Under the pieces are notes generated by a model. It made no database searches and was not told the DNA's origin. It saw only the letters and a program-made list of their open reading frames with translations. A program made the translations under genes and the position numbers. A DNA stretch of 6,524 bases from an uncultured Flavobacteriales bacterium. Lineage in GTDB: Bacteria; Bacteroidota; Bacteroidia; Flavobacteriales; Vicingaceae. Location: assembly GCA_946886085.1 (NCBI GenBank), contig CAMPHX010000074.1, positions 1-6,524 on the forward strand. The letters run 5' to 3'. The stretch's first letter is position 1. Each line of letters starts with the position of its first letter. Below, piece by piece: positions 1-5,615 of this stretch.

Positions 1-125
1 TAGGTAGAGGAACTCAGGCGATTTTTTTCTGCATACCTTTTCTTTTCTACAGCACTTGTAAAAAAAATTGGATTCACTTCTAAAGCTCTTTCCTGCTCGT
101 AATATGATAATTTTAGGCAGCCCAT
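1..125 (-). CDS. RHS core protein, 5' end only (runs off left edge)
   Basis: A frame opens with ATG at 125-123 and stays open for 41 codons plus two bases to the window edge. It begins MGCLKLSYYEQ and ends ...AEKNRLSSST followed by TA, the first two bases of a Tyr codon. An in-frame TAA lies four codons upstream of the ATG, so the gene starts here and is not a remnant of a longer RHS protein. From memory, many short RHS-core proteins of Chryseobacterium-like genomes start with MGCLKL and enter the YGFNGxEKDDE core soon after, which is what this frame is about to do. No Shine-Dalgarno or convincing promoter was seen. The protein would have no N-terminal RHS repeats or secretion domain, so it looks like an orphan or displaced tip with a short leader. 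The function of the cut-off part is unknown. Confidence 0.6.
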   Translation of the reverse strand, partial: MGCLKLSYYEQERALEVNPIFFTSAVEKKRYAEKNRLSSST

Positions 126-199
126 TTTCAGGGTTTAAAAGTACAGATTTATCCTGATTTTCAGTAAAATTTCCCCTAAAATGTGTAAATCAACGCTCG

Positions 200-273
200 A
201 TTTTTATTGATGGATGCCCTGCACAAAACTTGATTTTTATCCTAAAACCTGTCGGGCATCCTTCGATAAAAAT
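200..273 (+). repeat. Long hairpin with 20-base arms
   Basis: Arm 200-219 pairs with arm 254-273 around a 34-base loop. The eight inner bases, GGATGCCC and GGGCATCC, pair perfectly. The remaining twelve positions have two mismatches: T211 against T262, and T208 against G265. In a plus-strand RNA the second is a U-G wobble, so the stem is better as plus-strand RNA than as minus-strand RNA. The loop holds a second copy of GATTTTTAT (232-240) that could replace part of arm 1. GCCCTGC at 216-222 also pairs perfectly with GCAGGGC at 310-316, so two exclusive folds are possible. This could be an RNA element or a folded recombination site. Confidence 0.65.
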
Positions 274-373
274 GAGCATCCAAGCGAACCGATAAACTTT
301 ATTCAGAGGGCAGGGCTTGATTTCGCGCGGAAGGATGCACGGAACTTTCTTTTTAACTGTGGGTCGGCAAAAG

Positions 374-385
374 TGTGTAAACACA
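374..385. repeat. Short palindrome TGTGT-AA-ACACA
   Basis: Perfect 5-base arms around AA in the noncoding kilobase. An alternative pairing of CTGTG (357-361) with CACAG (382-386) overlaps it. A few bases downstream, CAGCC (393-397) and GGCTG (409-413) form another small stem. Each is weak alone. They count mainly as part of a dense cluster of inverted repeats. Confidence 0.4.
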
Positions 386-546
386 GGAAAAACAGCCTTG
401 AGCTAAACGGCTGGGCAATGGCTGCAATGAGTGGAGAGTAACGGAACGGATTGCGGACATTGACCAAGCTTCGCGAGCCGCCTGCGAGTGGAGCAAGGGT
501 GGTGCAAATAAAAGCACGAGGAACGAGGGCGATTTGCAGCTACGTA

Positions 547-611
547 GGGCAAAAAACAAACGGAGATACCTTTAAAAATCAATCTACTAATCGAGGCTTG
601 TTTTTTTGCCC
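547..611. repeat. Inverted repeat with A/T-rich arms and 38-base loop
   Basis: GGGCAAAAAACAA at 547-559 pairs with 598-611, a TTG, seven T and GCCC, with one bulged T. The loop (560-597) contains ACCTTTAAAAATCAA, of which a near copy occurs at about 938-953. The arrangement is like the 200-273 hairpin: GC clamp, A/T stem, loop of 35-40 bases. The GTAGG next to the left arm (544-548) recurs at 615-619. Confidence 0.5.
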
Positions 612-694
612 GCAGTAGGCTACCGATTTAATCGCCAGAGCGAAGCGGAGGCAAATCAACAAAATCAGCCGTTACCCGCAGCGACCCGCAGGCG
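609..694 (+). repeat. CCCGCAG direct repeats, two in 10-bp phase
   Basis: CCCGCAG occurs at 609-615, 675-681 and 685-691. The last two lie in consecutive 10-base units, ACCCGCAGCG then ACCCGCAGGC, so they sit on the same helix face. Between the first and second copies is the palindrome CGATT-T-AATCG (624-634). Such phased short repeats could be protein-binding sites (iterons or recombinase accessory sites), but seven bases is short enough for chance. Confidence 0.4.
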
Positions 695-854
695 AGCAAA
701 ATTATGGGCAGCCGATGGATTTTTTGCGGCTGAACTGAACGGAATGAGCACTTGCCAAGCTGAGCAAACCATTAAAAAATAAATCAACTCTGCGAAGCCT
801 GGCAAAGCGCAATGAAGTGAAGTGAAGCGGCAAAAAAGACAAAGTAGGCTGCCG
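615..854 (+). repeat. GTAGGCTRCCG direct repeat pair
   Basis: GTAGGCTACCG at 615-625 and GTAGGCTGCCG at 844-854 differ at one base. Related CGTAGGG strings occur at 543-549 and 912-918. The junction formed by joining the window ends with a shared TA would read CCGTAGGTAG on the plus strand, which contains the same CGTAGG. This hints that these are related recombinase-binding or crossover sequences. The match is short and the link is inferred. Confidence 0.35.
709..732. repeat. Small hairpin CAGCCG...CGGCTG
   Basis: Perfect 6-base arms (709-714 and 727-732) around a 12-base T-rich loop. It is not followed by a T tract on either strand, so it is not read as a terminator. It belongs to the inverted-repeat cluster of the noncoding kilobase. 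Confidence 0.4.
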
Positions 855-888
855 TGACAACTGACAGAGGAACGCAATAAAAGTGACA

Positions 889-936
889 AGCTGCGGAGTT
901 TACGGAGCACCCGTAGGGTTTTGCAGCTCTTTTTTT
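889..936 (+). terminator. Intrinsic terminator, plus strand, inside the noncoding kilobase
   Basis: AGCTGC (889-894) pairs with GCAGCT (923-928). Nested inside, TACGG (901-905) pairs with CCGTA (911-915) around a 5-base loop. The outer stem is followed by one C and seven T (930-936). The T tract lies downstream on the plus strand only, so it would stop a plus-strand transcript, yet no plus-strand gene lies upstream within 880 bases. It is therefore indirect evidence for a plus-strand noncoding RNA. The outer stem is only six pairs with an internal loop, so strength is uncertain. Confidence 0.45.
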
Positions 937-1082
937 GACCTTTAAAAAATCAACTCTTTCAAAAAATGTGCTGCAAAAGCTTGGCGGTTTTATTTGCTGA
1001 CGACCGAAGGCGGAACACCGCTTTTCCTGTGTTGGGGTTGCGACCATCAGGAGCAACGAAGCGGGGGCAAATGTGCGTTGGA

Positions 1083-2018
1083 TTAGAAGGGATGGAACTG
1101 GTCAATGTCTGCTTGTAAATCTTCGGTTTGATTCACTAAATACGCTTCTGTTGAACTTACATAACGATGTCCTGCCATTTGCTGAACTTGTCTAAGATTG
1201 TATTGTTTTAACCAATGAGTAATTACAGAAGTCCGTACCTGTTTAAAGTTGATGAACTTGGGATTTTGTTTTCTAATATCATTGCGTAAGCCTTTCCAGA
1301 TGTCCAGTTTTCCGTTTTCTGCTGCCTTTAATTTTCCTGCTGTTGGTGTAGATAAAAACAATAAATCGGTTTCAGCTTCTTGGTATTTTAGTAATTCGTT
1401 TCTTGTGGTGTATTGGTATTCCATCAGTTCAATGATCTGATTGGATTTCAGTTCTAAATTTCTTTCATTACTCTTTCTGCTTCCACCTATGTAAATCTGT
1501 CCTTCCTTTAATTTCAAGTCGTTTAAAGTGAGTTTTGCAACTTCTGGAGTAGTTAATCCTTGATTGATTAAAAGGCTTAAAACGGCTTTGTTTCTTTGCT
1601 TGGCAAGTTGATAGGTTTTGAACCAATTACATTTTGATTTCTTGTGTTCTTCTGTCGGGATTTCGTGATTAATGTAGATTTCTTCCAGTTCTTGTTTGCT
1701 TAATATTGGATAGAGTTTTTGCCGTTTTGTTCCTCTTATTTTCAGGTGTGCGATTGGGTTATCTGCTCTTGCTCCTGTTTCGATTTGCCAGTTAAAAAAT
1801 TGCTTGATTACATTTAGTCTAATGTTCCTGGTCTTATTCTCCTGTCCTTTCTTTTGCAAGTGATTTAGATAGCTTAAAACTTCTTTGGCTGTGGCGTTTT
1901 CTATTTCTGTATTGTCTGCATCTAAATAACTGATAAAGTCTAATGCGTAGCTGCTGTAAGCGGTTACGGTGCTTTTTGTTTTGCCTTGTGATTGTAAATG
2001 TTCTTTAAAGCTGCTCAT
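1083..2018 (-). CDS. Tyrosine recombinase B, with degenerate catalytic residues
   Basis: 311 residues, the usual size for an XerC/D-like recombinase, with an N-terminal SAM-like DNA-binding domain (about 1-85) and a C-terminal catalytic fold (about 105-300). The nucleophile Tyr293 (STEAYLV), His284 (MAGHRYVSS) and Arg262 (second Arg) are visible, with a likely beta-hairpin Lys182. Two canonical residues are replaced. The first Arg (GLRxxE) is Thr156 in QGLTTPEV, and the His of HxxR is Lys259 in KQVR. From memory, a family of Bacteroidota recombinases shares this pattern and the MAGHRYVSSTE block, so it is probably a family trait and not decay. The ATG (2018-2016) overlaps the upstream recombinase's stop by 14 bases, so translation is likely coupled. 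It probably works as a partner of recombinase A at an asymmetric site, either inactive or altered in chemistry. Confidence 0.88.
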   Translation of the reverse strand: MSSFKEHLQSQGKTKSTVTAYSSYALDFISYLDADNTEIENATAKEVLSYLNHLQKKGQENKTRNIRLNVIKQFFNWQIETGARADNPIAHLKIRGTKRQKLYPILSKQELEEIYINHEIPTEEHKKSKCNWFKTYQLAKQRNKAVLSLLINQGLTTPEVAKLTLNDLKLKEGQIYIGGSRKSNERNLELKSNQIIELMEYQYTTRNELLKYQEAETDLLFLSTPTAGKLKAAENGKLDIWKGLRNDIRKQNPKFINFKQVRTSVITHWLKQYNLRQVQQMAGHRYVSSTEAYLVNQTEDLQADIDQFHPF

Positions 2019-2946
2019 TTTCTTTTTCGATTAAGTGCGTGTAGATTTGAGTTGATTCTAAAGAGCTATGACCTAAGAACCGTTGTATTTTCTGTAATTC
2101 CATTCCGTTTTGCAATAGATGTGTTGCGATGCTGTGCCGGAGTGTATGCAGTCCGATTTCTTTGTTTTGTAATTCCGGATTTTCTATTTGTTGTTGCAAC
2201 AGCTTGAACCGAACATAAAGACTATTTCCATTCATTGGATTTCCGATTCTTCCAATAAATAATGCTCCTTCTTTTTGGCTCTTGATTAACTTGGCTCTGT
2301 AGTCATAAATCCATTCTTGTAAATAATTTGAAGCTGTTTTGCTGAACGGAACTAATCTTTCTTTATAGTTTTTCCCTTTTCTAACGTGTATGATTCTTCT
2401 ATCAAAATTGATGTCATCTACTGTTAAATTCACGCCTTCATTTCTTCTTAATCCACAACCATAAAAAACGGTTAACATTGCTCTGTCTCTTGCATTAAAT
2501 GCCTGTTGGTAATAATATTCGCTTTCGTTTTCTGTGGCTTTGTAGAACTGTTGGATTTCTTCTTGTGTGAGTACGGTAATATTTCCCTTTTCTAATTTGA
2601 GTTGTCTTAATGTTACTGGTGGCAGATTTTGAACGCCTTTATGATTGAGGAACTCGTAAAACTTTTCTAAGGCTTGTATGTGTTTGTTCAGGTAGTTATT
2701 GCTTAATCCACCGCCTCTGCGTTGATTGCCCCTGCTATTGATGTAGTTAAAATATTCTTTGTAGTGCTTTTGCTGTAATGCCGTTATTTGGTTGATGTTG
2801 TTAGATTCCAAGAAGTGTAAAAACTCTCTTATGATGCTTGGCATATTGTAGGTGCTCATTTGGCAATAACCCAAGATGTCCAACCATTCTGCAAAGGCTT
2901 TTTCTAAGTATTCATAGCTGCTATTTTTCAGGACTAAATTTTTCAC
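2005..2946 (-). CDS. Tyrosine recombinase A (XerD-like, complete active site)
   Basis: 313 residues. The N-terminal core-binding domain is about 8-105 and the catalytic domain about 125-310. The full catalytic set is visible: Arg167 in GCGLRRNE, Lys190 or Lys192 in the VRKGK beta-hairpin, HTLR at 267-270, His293 in LGHSS and nucleophile Tyr302 in TQIYTHL. It should cut and rejoin DNA through a 3'-phosphotyrosine link in the cytoplasm. The start is GTG (2946-2944), the next base after the TAA stop of the ATPase gene. AAAGG lies about 8 bases upstream of the GTG inside that gene's end, which supports this start and coupled translation. It is followed by recombinase B with a 14-base overlap. The pair resembles the recombinase sets of small integrative elements more than housekeeping XerC/XerD, which are not normally an operon with an ATPase. 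Confidence 0.93.
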   Translation of the reverse strand: MKNLVLKNSSYEYLEKAFAEWLDILGYCQMSTYNMPSIIREFLHFLESNNINQITALQQKHYKEYFNYINSRGNQRRGGGLSNNYLNKHIQALEKFYEFLNHKGVQNLPPVTLRQLKLEKGNITVLTQEEIQQFYKATENESEYYYQQAFNARDRAMLTVFYGCGLRRNEGVNLTVDDINFDRRIIHVRKGKNYKERLVPFSKTASNYLQEWIYDYRAKLIKSQKEGALFIGRIGNPMNGNSLYVRFKLLQQQIENPELQNKEIGLHTLRHSIATHLLQNGMELQKIQRFLGHSSLESTQIYTHLIEKENEQL

Positions 2947-4575
2947 TTACGATACCTTTTCTTGTGTTGCTGTGGACTGGTTATTTATCTTGTTGGTTTT
3001 CTTTGCTTTAACTGGTTCATTCTTCTTTTGAACTGGTAGCGGACTGGCGAACTGGTCAAGCTTCTTTAGGTTATTATCCAACACGCTTGTAATGTGGTTT
3101 CTCAACTCTTGGAACTCTTTGTAACTCACGATTTCGTACTGGTAGGCTGTGCCTGTTTTCCCTTTTACTTTCTTGATGTAGTAATTATTGGTTAGGCTTA
3201 GGTTGTAGCGTTTTTGATTGCTCTGATTAACTTTTAGGGCTTTGCGGATTTCTCTATTTGTAAACTGCTTTTTTCCTTCTTGTTCCAAGTAGCTTTTAAT
3301 GGATTCTAAATAATTACGGCAAGCTCCTGTTAGTTCATCCGATTTTCTAAGCAATATTTCTTTCAGTAGTTTATTGGCTTCTGCAACATCTTCTAAAGTG
3401 GTTTCGATGTAGATTTCTCCTGTTTGTTCATCTGCTTTTTGTTCTCGTTGGAACTGGTGGTAATAGGTAACTACTTCAATAAATTGCAAGTAATGGTTGT
3501 TGGTTCTTCTCGGTTTTAATACTTCTTCAGGGATATTTAATAGTTCAGCAAAAGGGTTGATGATTTTAATAGGTTCAAGTAACCGTTGTACATTTTTTAG
3601 TAGCTCTTGGGCTGCTTGTTCTTCTTCCTCATTTACTTTTCCTGCGGATGATTTCCGTTGGTATTCCATTATTTTTTTGTCCTGCTCCTTGCTTTCATCT
3701 AAGTAAATAAGGAAGCTCCTGTTTGCGTTATCTTCATAAATCTGCTCTTGTGTGGTGCATCCGCTAACGCTTACAGGGCCTTCCACTATTAAATGTATTG
3801 TTCGGGTTTCTCCTTTGGTATTCTTGTGTGCAATAGTTTTACTAATTCGCTTTTTTGATTGTAATTCTCTAAGTGGGTAAAGTGAACTTTCTGCTCCGTC
3901 CAGATCCTCTATCAATATCAGCTTGTTTTTCAGTTCTCTTTGTCCGAAGTAGTAAAAGGCATTTTCTGATAGTGTGGTGATTTCGATTTTATCTTCTTCG
4001 GGTATGAGTTCGCCTATTTTTTCTTGTAAATGGGTTTTTCCTGTTCCACTTGCTCCAAGACTTACAATGTGCAAGGGTTGGTTTAATTTTCTTGATGTGA
4101 AGATTAAATACATTAACAGCCTGTTGTTTTCTTCTCCTATCATTCCGCTTTTGCCTATCAGTTCATTGGTTAGCTGCATCAGGTTTTTGGATTTCAAAAA
4201 GTCCTCTGCTTCTTTTCGCTGTTCTGCTGTTAATGTTGGTCTTTGTGGCATTTCAGGGGCTGCATTTTTTATTTGTTCTATACGGTAGGCTTCTAATTGC
4301 TCGGTTAATTCTGCCAAGCTTGCTGCTATTACACTTGTTCCGATTTCTAATTTCTCTGCTGTTTTCCTGATGAGCTTTTCTGTTTGGGTGTCATTGTACA
4401 AGTCCAGATTGTGGCGTACTGGTGGTATGCTTGTGTTTTTCAACTCTATTTTTAATGTGGCTCTCATTCTGTCTAAGCCATCAAGTTTTATTCCTCCTAA
4501 TACTGTGAGTTGCAGGATTTCATTTTGATAGATTAAGCTTTCAGGGTTTGCGATGTTGAACTTTTTTGCTGCCAT
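2947..4575 (-). CDS. P-loop ATPase related to the helicase half of mobile-element primases
   Basis: 542 residues. Walker A is GASGTGKT at 174-181, and a Walker B-like LILIEDLDG is at 219-227. A polar VSGCTT segment (270-275, sensor-like) precedes NANRSF with a possible arginine finger, Arg286. The C-terminal part (about 436-483, TNREIRKALKVNQS then a basic hairpin) looks like a winged helix. The tail (500-542) is Lys/Gln/Asn-rich and probably disordered. The N-terminal ~110 residues are unassigned. I recall the central region in Bacteroidota mobile-element proteins annotated as DNA primase with a CHC2 zinc finger, but no zinc finger or Toprim motif is visible here. It is the first gene of the recombinase operon, so a role in DNA unwinding, replication of a circular form or remodelling of the recombination complex is plausible. 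The ATG at 4575 fits the promoter 33 bases upstream. Confidence 0.75.
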   Translation of the reverse strand: MAAKKFNIANPESLIYQNEILQLTVLGGIKLDGLDRMRATLKIELKNTSIPPVRHNLDLYNDTQTEKLIRKTAEKLEIGTSVIAASLAELTEQLEAYRIEQIKNAAPEMPQRPTLTAEQRKEAEDFLKSKNLMQLTNELIGKSGMIGEENNRLLMYLIFTSRKLNQPLHIVSLGASGTGKTHLQEKIGELIPEEDKIEITTLSENAFYYFGQRELKNKLILIEDLDGAESSLYPLRELQSKKRISKTIAHKNTKGETRTIHLIVEGPVSVSGCTTQEQIYEDNANRSFLIYLDESKEQDKKIMEYQRKSSAGKVNEEEEQAAQELLKNVQRLLEPIKIINPFAELLNIPEEVLKPRRTNNHYLQFIEVVTYYHQFQREQKADEQTGEIYIETTLEDVAEANKLLKEILLRKSDELTGACRNYLESIKSYLEQEGKKQFTNREIRKALKVNQSNQKRYNLSLTNNYYIKKVKGKTGTAYQYEIVSYKEFQELRNHITSVLDNNLKKLDQFASPLPVQKKNEPVKAKKTNKINNQSTATQEKVS

Positions 4576-4593
4576 AAGAAAAATATTTTTTTA

Positions 4594-4608
4594 GACCGTT
4601 TACGGGTC
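4594..4608. promoter_or_regulatory. Candidate operator over the start of the recombinase operon transcript
   Basis: The core CCGT-TT-ACGG (4596-4605) is a perfect inverted repeat. It extends imperfectly to GACC...GGTC (4594-4608) with one extra G. It lies just downstream of the predicted -7 box of the ATPase-recombinase operon, where RNA polymerase begins transcription, so a bound protein would block it. The neighbouring XRE protein is the obvious candidate. Its sequence differs from the other palindrome at 4662-4676. Confidence 0.4.
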
Positions 4609-4639
4609 AAAGTTACTCTATTGAAGCTAACAAACAAAA
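4608..4639 (-). promoter_or_regulatory. Bacteroidota-type promoter for the ATPase-recombinase operon
   Basis: On the minus strand, TTTTG (4639-4635) is followed by exactly 19 bases and then TAACTTTG (4615-4608), matching the Bacteroidota consensus TTTG-N19-TAnnTTTG. The transcript would start near 4602, about 27 bases before the ATG at 4575. Confidence 0.62.
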
Positions 4640-4661
4640 CTTTTAAAACTTTTTTCACTCG

Positions 4662-4676
4662 TATAAGGTTCTTATA
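4662..4676. promoter_or_regulatory. Perfect palindrome TATAAG-GTT-CTTATA, likely XRE operator
   Basis: Six-base perfect arms around a 3-base spacer. The right arm overlaps the predicted -7 box (4673-4680) of the XRE gene, so binding would shut off that gene. This is the usual layout of an autoregulated repressor. Confidence 0.5.
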
Positions 4677-4680
4677 TTTG
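4673..4680 (+). promoter_or_regulatory. Probable -7 box of the XRE gene promoter
   Basis: TATATTTG matches TAnnTTTG and lies 49 bases upstream of the ATG at 4730. No good TTG is found at the expected upstream distance (the region is a T run at 4651-4655), so the promoter may be weak. AAGG at 4718-4721 could serve as ribosome-binding site. Confidence 0.42.
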
Positions 4681-4729
4681 CCTACATTAACAATATCAAG
4701 GGCTTTTTAGCTCTTTTAAGGCTTTTAAT

Positions 4730-5074
4730 ATGACTTCATTTGGTAAGAAAACAGCACAGCTCCGCAAAGAGCAAAAAATGACTCAAGACGAGTTGGCGAA
4801 GCTTTTAAAAACTTCTATCTCTGTGATTGGTCGATATGAGCGTGATGAGATGACACCCAGTATTGAGGTTGCCAAAAAGATTGCTGGGTTCTTAAATACT
4901 ACCGTTGGGTATTTACTTGGAGAAACGCAGGAAACAGATTTGTTTAAAGACCCTGATATGCTCGAACGTCTTAATAATATTATTGACCTTCCAGAGAAGG
5001 AAAAAGAAGCTCTTTTAATGAGTATTGATGCTTTTTTGAGGGATTCTAAAACCCGTAAGGCGTATAAAAAATAA
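4730..5074 (+). CDS. XRE/Cro-CI family transcriptional regulator
   Basis: 114 residues. An HTH_3 domain covers about residues 5-62: LRKEQKMTQDELAKLL, then the recognition helix region TSISVIGRYERDEMTPS, then AKKIAGFLNTTVGYLLGE, all typical of the family. The rest (63-114) is an acidic then basic helical tail ending in Lys, perhaps for dimerisation. It is transcribed away from the ATPase-recombinase operon across a 154-base gap holding two palindromes at the two predicted promoters. It most likely represses that operon and itself, as regulators of integrative elements do. ATG 4730 is preferred because AAGG lies 8 bases upstream and the domain starts right after it. No peptidase or inducer-sensing domain is present, so the induction signal is unknown. 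Confidence 0.93.
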   Translation: MTSFGKKTAQLRKEQKMTQDELAKLLKTSISVIGRYERDEMTPSIEVAKKIAGFLNTTVGYLLGETQETDLFKDPDMLERLNNIIDLPEKEKEALLMSIDAFLRDSKTRKAYKK

Positions 5075-5100
5075 AACGCCAAGCTGCAAGCCTGGCGTTT
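5074..5100. terminator. Bidirectional terminator between convergent genes
   Basis: AAACGCCA (5074-5081) and TGGCGTTT (5093-5100) pair perfectly, and the inner part adds two or three pairs (one is A-C on the plus transcript, G-U on the minus). T-rich stretches flank both sides; the minus side (TTTTATTTTTTA) is better. It begins at the last base of the XRE stop codon and ends 3 bases from the stop of the immunity-like gene, so it serves both. Confidence 0.8.
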
Positions 5101-5103
5101 CTG

Positions 5104-5613
5104 TTATTTTCGTTTTAAGATTTCCAAAGGATTTATTTTCTCTAAGGATTTATGTAAGCTGTCTGCATCTTCTTCCGACCCTACTATGAAAGTAGTGCAA
5201 TCAACTCTTTCTTGACCTTCTCCTACACCGTAAGTTCCAGTAGATCCACTAAAAGCATAAACCTTATCCTTATTTTGTTTCATCTCCTTACTATCCCAAC
5301 AGTAAAAAAATTCTTCTCGATTACCTGATTTATCTTCAAAATAGTACCATGTCTGTGAAACAGAAGGCTCTAAAGGCATTGTTGTTTTTAATATTCCTGT
5401 TTGAGGTATTTTAAAAATAAATTTTCCGTCCTCTTTTTTTATTTCCGTTCCATCTTTCTGATTATGTATAATCAATACAACACCCTTAAAATTCTTAGGA
5501 AATATATATACTTGCTTCATACTTATGCTTTTAACATAAATAAACTCCCACATTATTGCAATTACAACAATGGCAGATATAACAATAGATGTAATGATAA
5601 AAAACTTTTTCAT
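5104..5613 (-). CDS. Membrane-anchored small protein, probable immunity protein (DUF6843-like)
   Basis: 169 residues. One hydrophobic segment at about 4-27 (after MKKF) should anchor the protein, with the rest outside the cytoplasm. It has no lipobox. The outer part has YIFPKNFKGVVLIIHNQ (36-52), IPQTGILKT (69-77), WYYFEDKSGNREEF (89-102) and SGSTGTYG (122-129), with two Cys at 105 and 139 that could pair. This pattern reminds me of the DUF6843 family, from memory only. Its ATG lies two bases after the RHS toxin stop. The GAGGAA inside the toxin's last codons is a good Shine-Dalgarno for it, so the two are co-translated. A small gene directly after an RHS tip is normally the cognate immunity gene. 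The membrane anchor suggests that the toxin acts on the envelope or periplasm. This function is inferred. Confidence 0.6.
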   Translation of the reverse strand: MKKFFIITSIVISAIVVIAIMWEFIYVKSISMKQVYIFPKNFKGVVLIIHNQKDGTEIKKEDGKFIFKIPQTGILKTTMPLEPSVSQTWYYFEDKSGNREEFFYCWDSKEMKQNKDKVYAFSGSTGTYGVGEGQERVDCTTFIVGSEEDADSLHKSLEKINPLEILKRK

Positions 5614-5615
5614 TT

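Larger units (their letters stand above)
440..936 (+). ncRNA. Candidate structured noncoding RNA (boundaries uncertain)
   Basis: Inferred from three features: high GC and plus-strand purine bias in a low-GC neighbourhood, many potential stems, and an intrinsic terminator of plus-strand orientation at the end. The 5' end is arbitrary. I found no TAnnTTTG promoter on the plus strand upstream, and the transcript could begin early enough to include the 200-273 hairpin. It matches no RNA class that I recognise. Confidence 0.22.
126..1082. other. GC-rich, repeat-rich noncoding kilobase downstream of the recombinases
   Basis: This stretch of 957 bases holds no convincing gene. The open frames in it are short, overlap each other, are rich in Cys, Ser and Leu, and resemble nothing I know. 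Base composition differs from the neighbours: lines 481-540 and 661-720 are each 34/60 G+C, against 22/60 in a recombinase line (1261-1320). The plus strand of the middle part is rich in G and A. Several inverted repeats, short direct repeats and one plus-strand terminator are listed separately. High GC plus secondary structure in a low-GC genome fits a structured RNA or a set of folded recombinase sites. It could also be an origin or a decayed region. No rRNA, tRNA, tmRNA or group II domain V motif was recognised. Confidence 0.6.

Noticed and set aside
214..441. 75-residue plus-strand open frame
   Set aside because: It runs through both arms of the competing hairpins and overlaps an antisense open frame; composition is not protein-like and no family is recognised.
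353..559. 68-residue minus-strand open frame
   Set aside because: Ser/Leu/Pro-rich, no recognised domain, and no promoter or ribosome-binding site.
784..1056. 90-residue minus-strand open frame in the noncoding kilobase
   Set aside because: Overlaps another open frame (665-910), rich in Cys, Ala, Phe and Ser without domain pattern, no start signal, and lies in the repeat-rich structured region. It reads as a by-product of high GC.
3974..4288. 104-residue plus-strand open frame
   Set aside because: Antisense shadow of the ATPase gene, whose Walker motifs show which strand codes.
4700..4717. Small hairpin GGGCT-TTTT-AGCTC followed by TTTT in the XRE leader
   Set aside because: Only five pairs including a G-U; too weak to call an attenuator.
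795..5096. Nine-base match AAGCCTGGC near 795 and in the terminator at 5088-5096 as possible attachment sites
   Set aside because: Short, lies inside a functional terminator stem at the right copy, and no longer flanking identity was seen.
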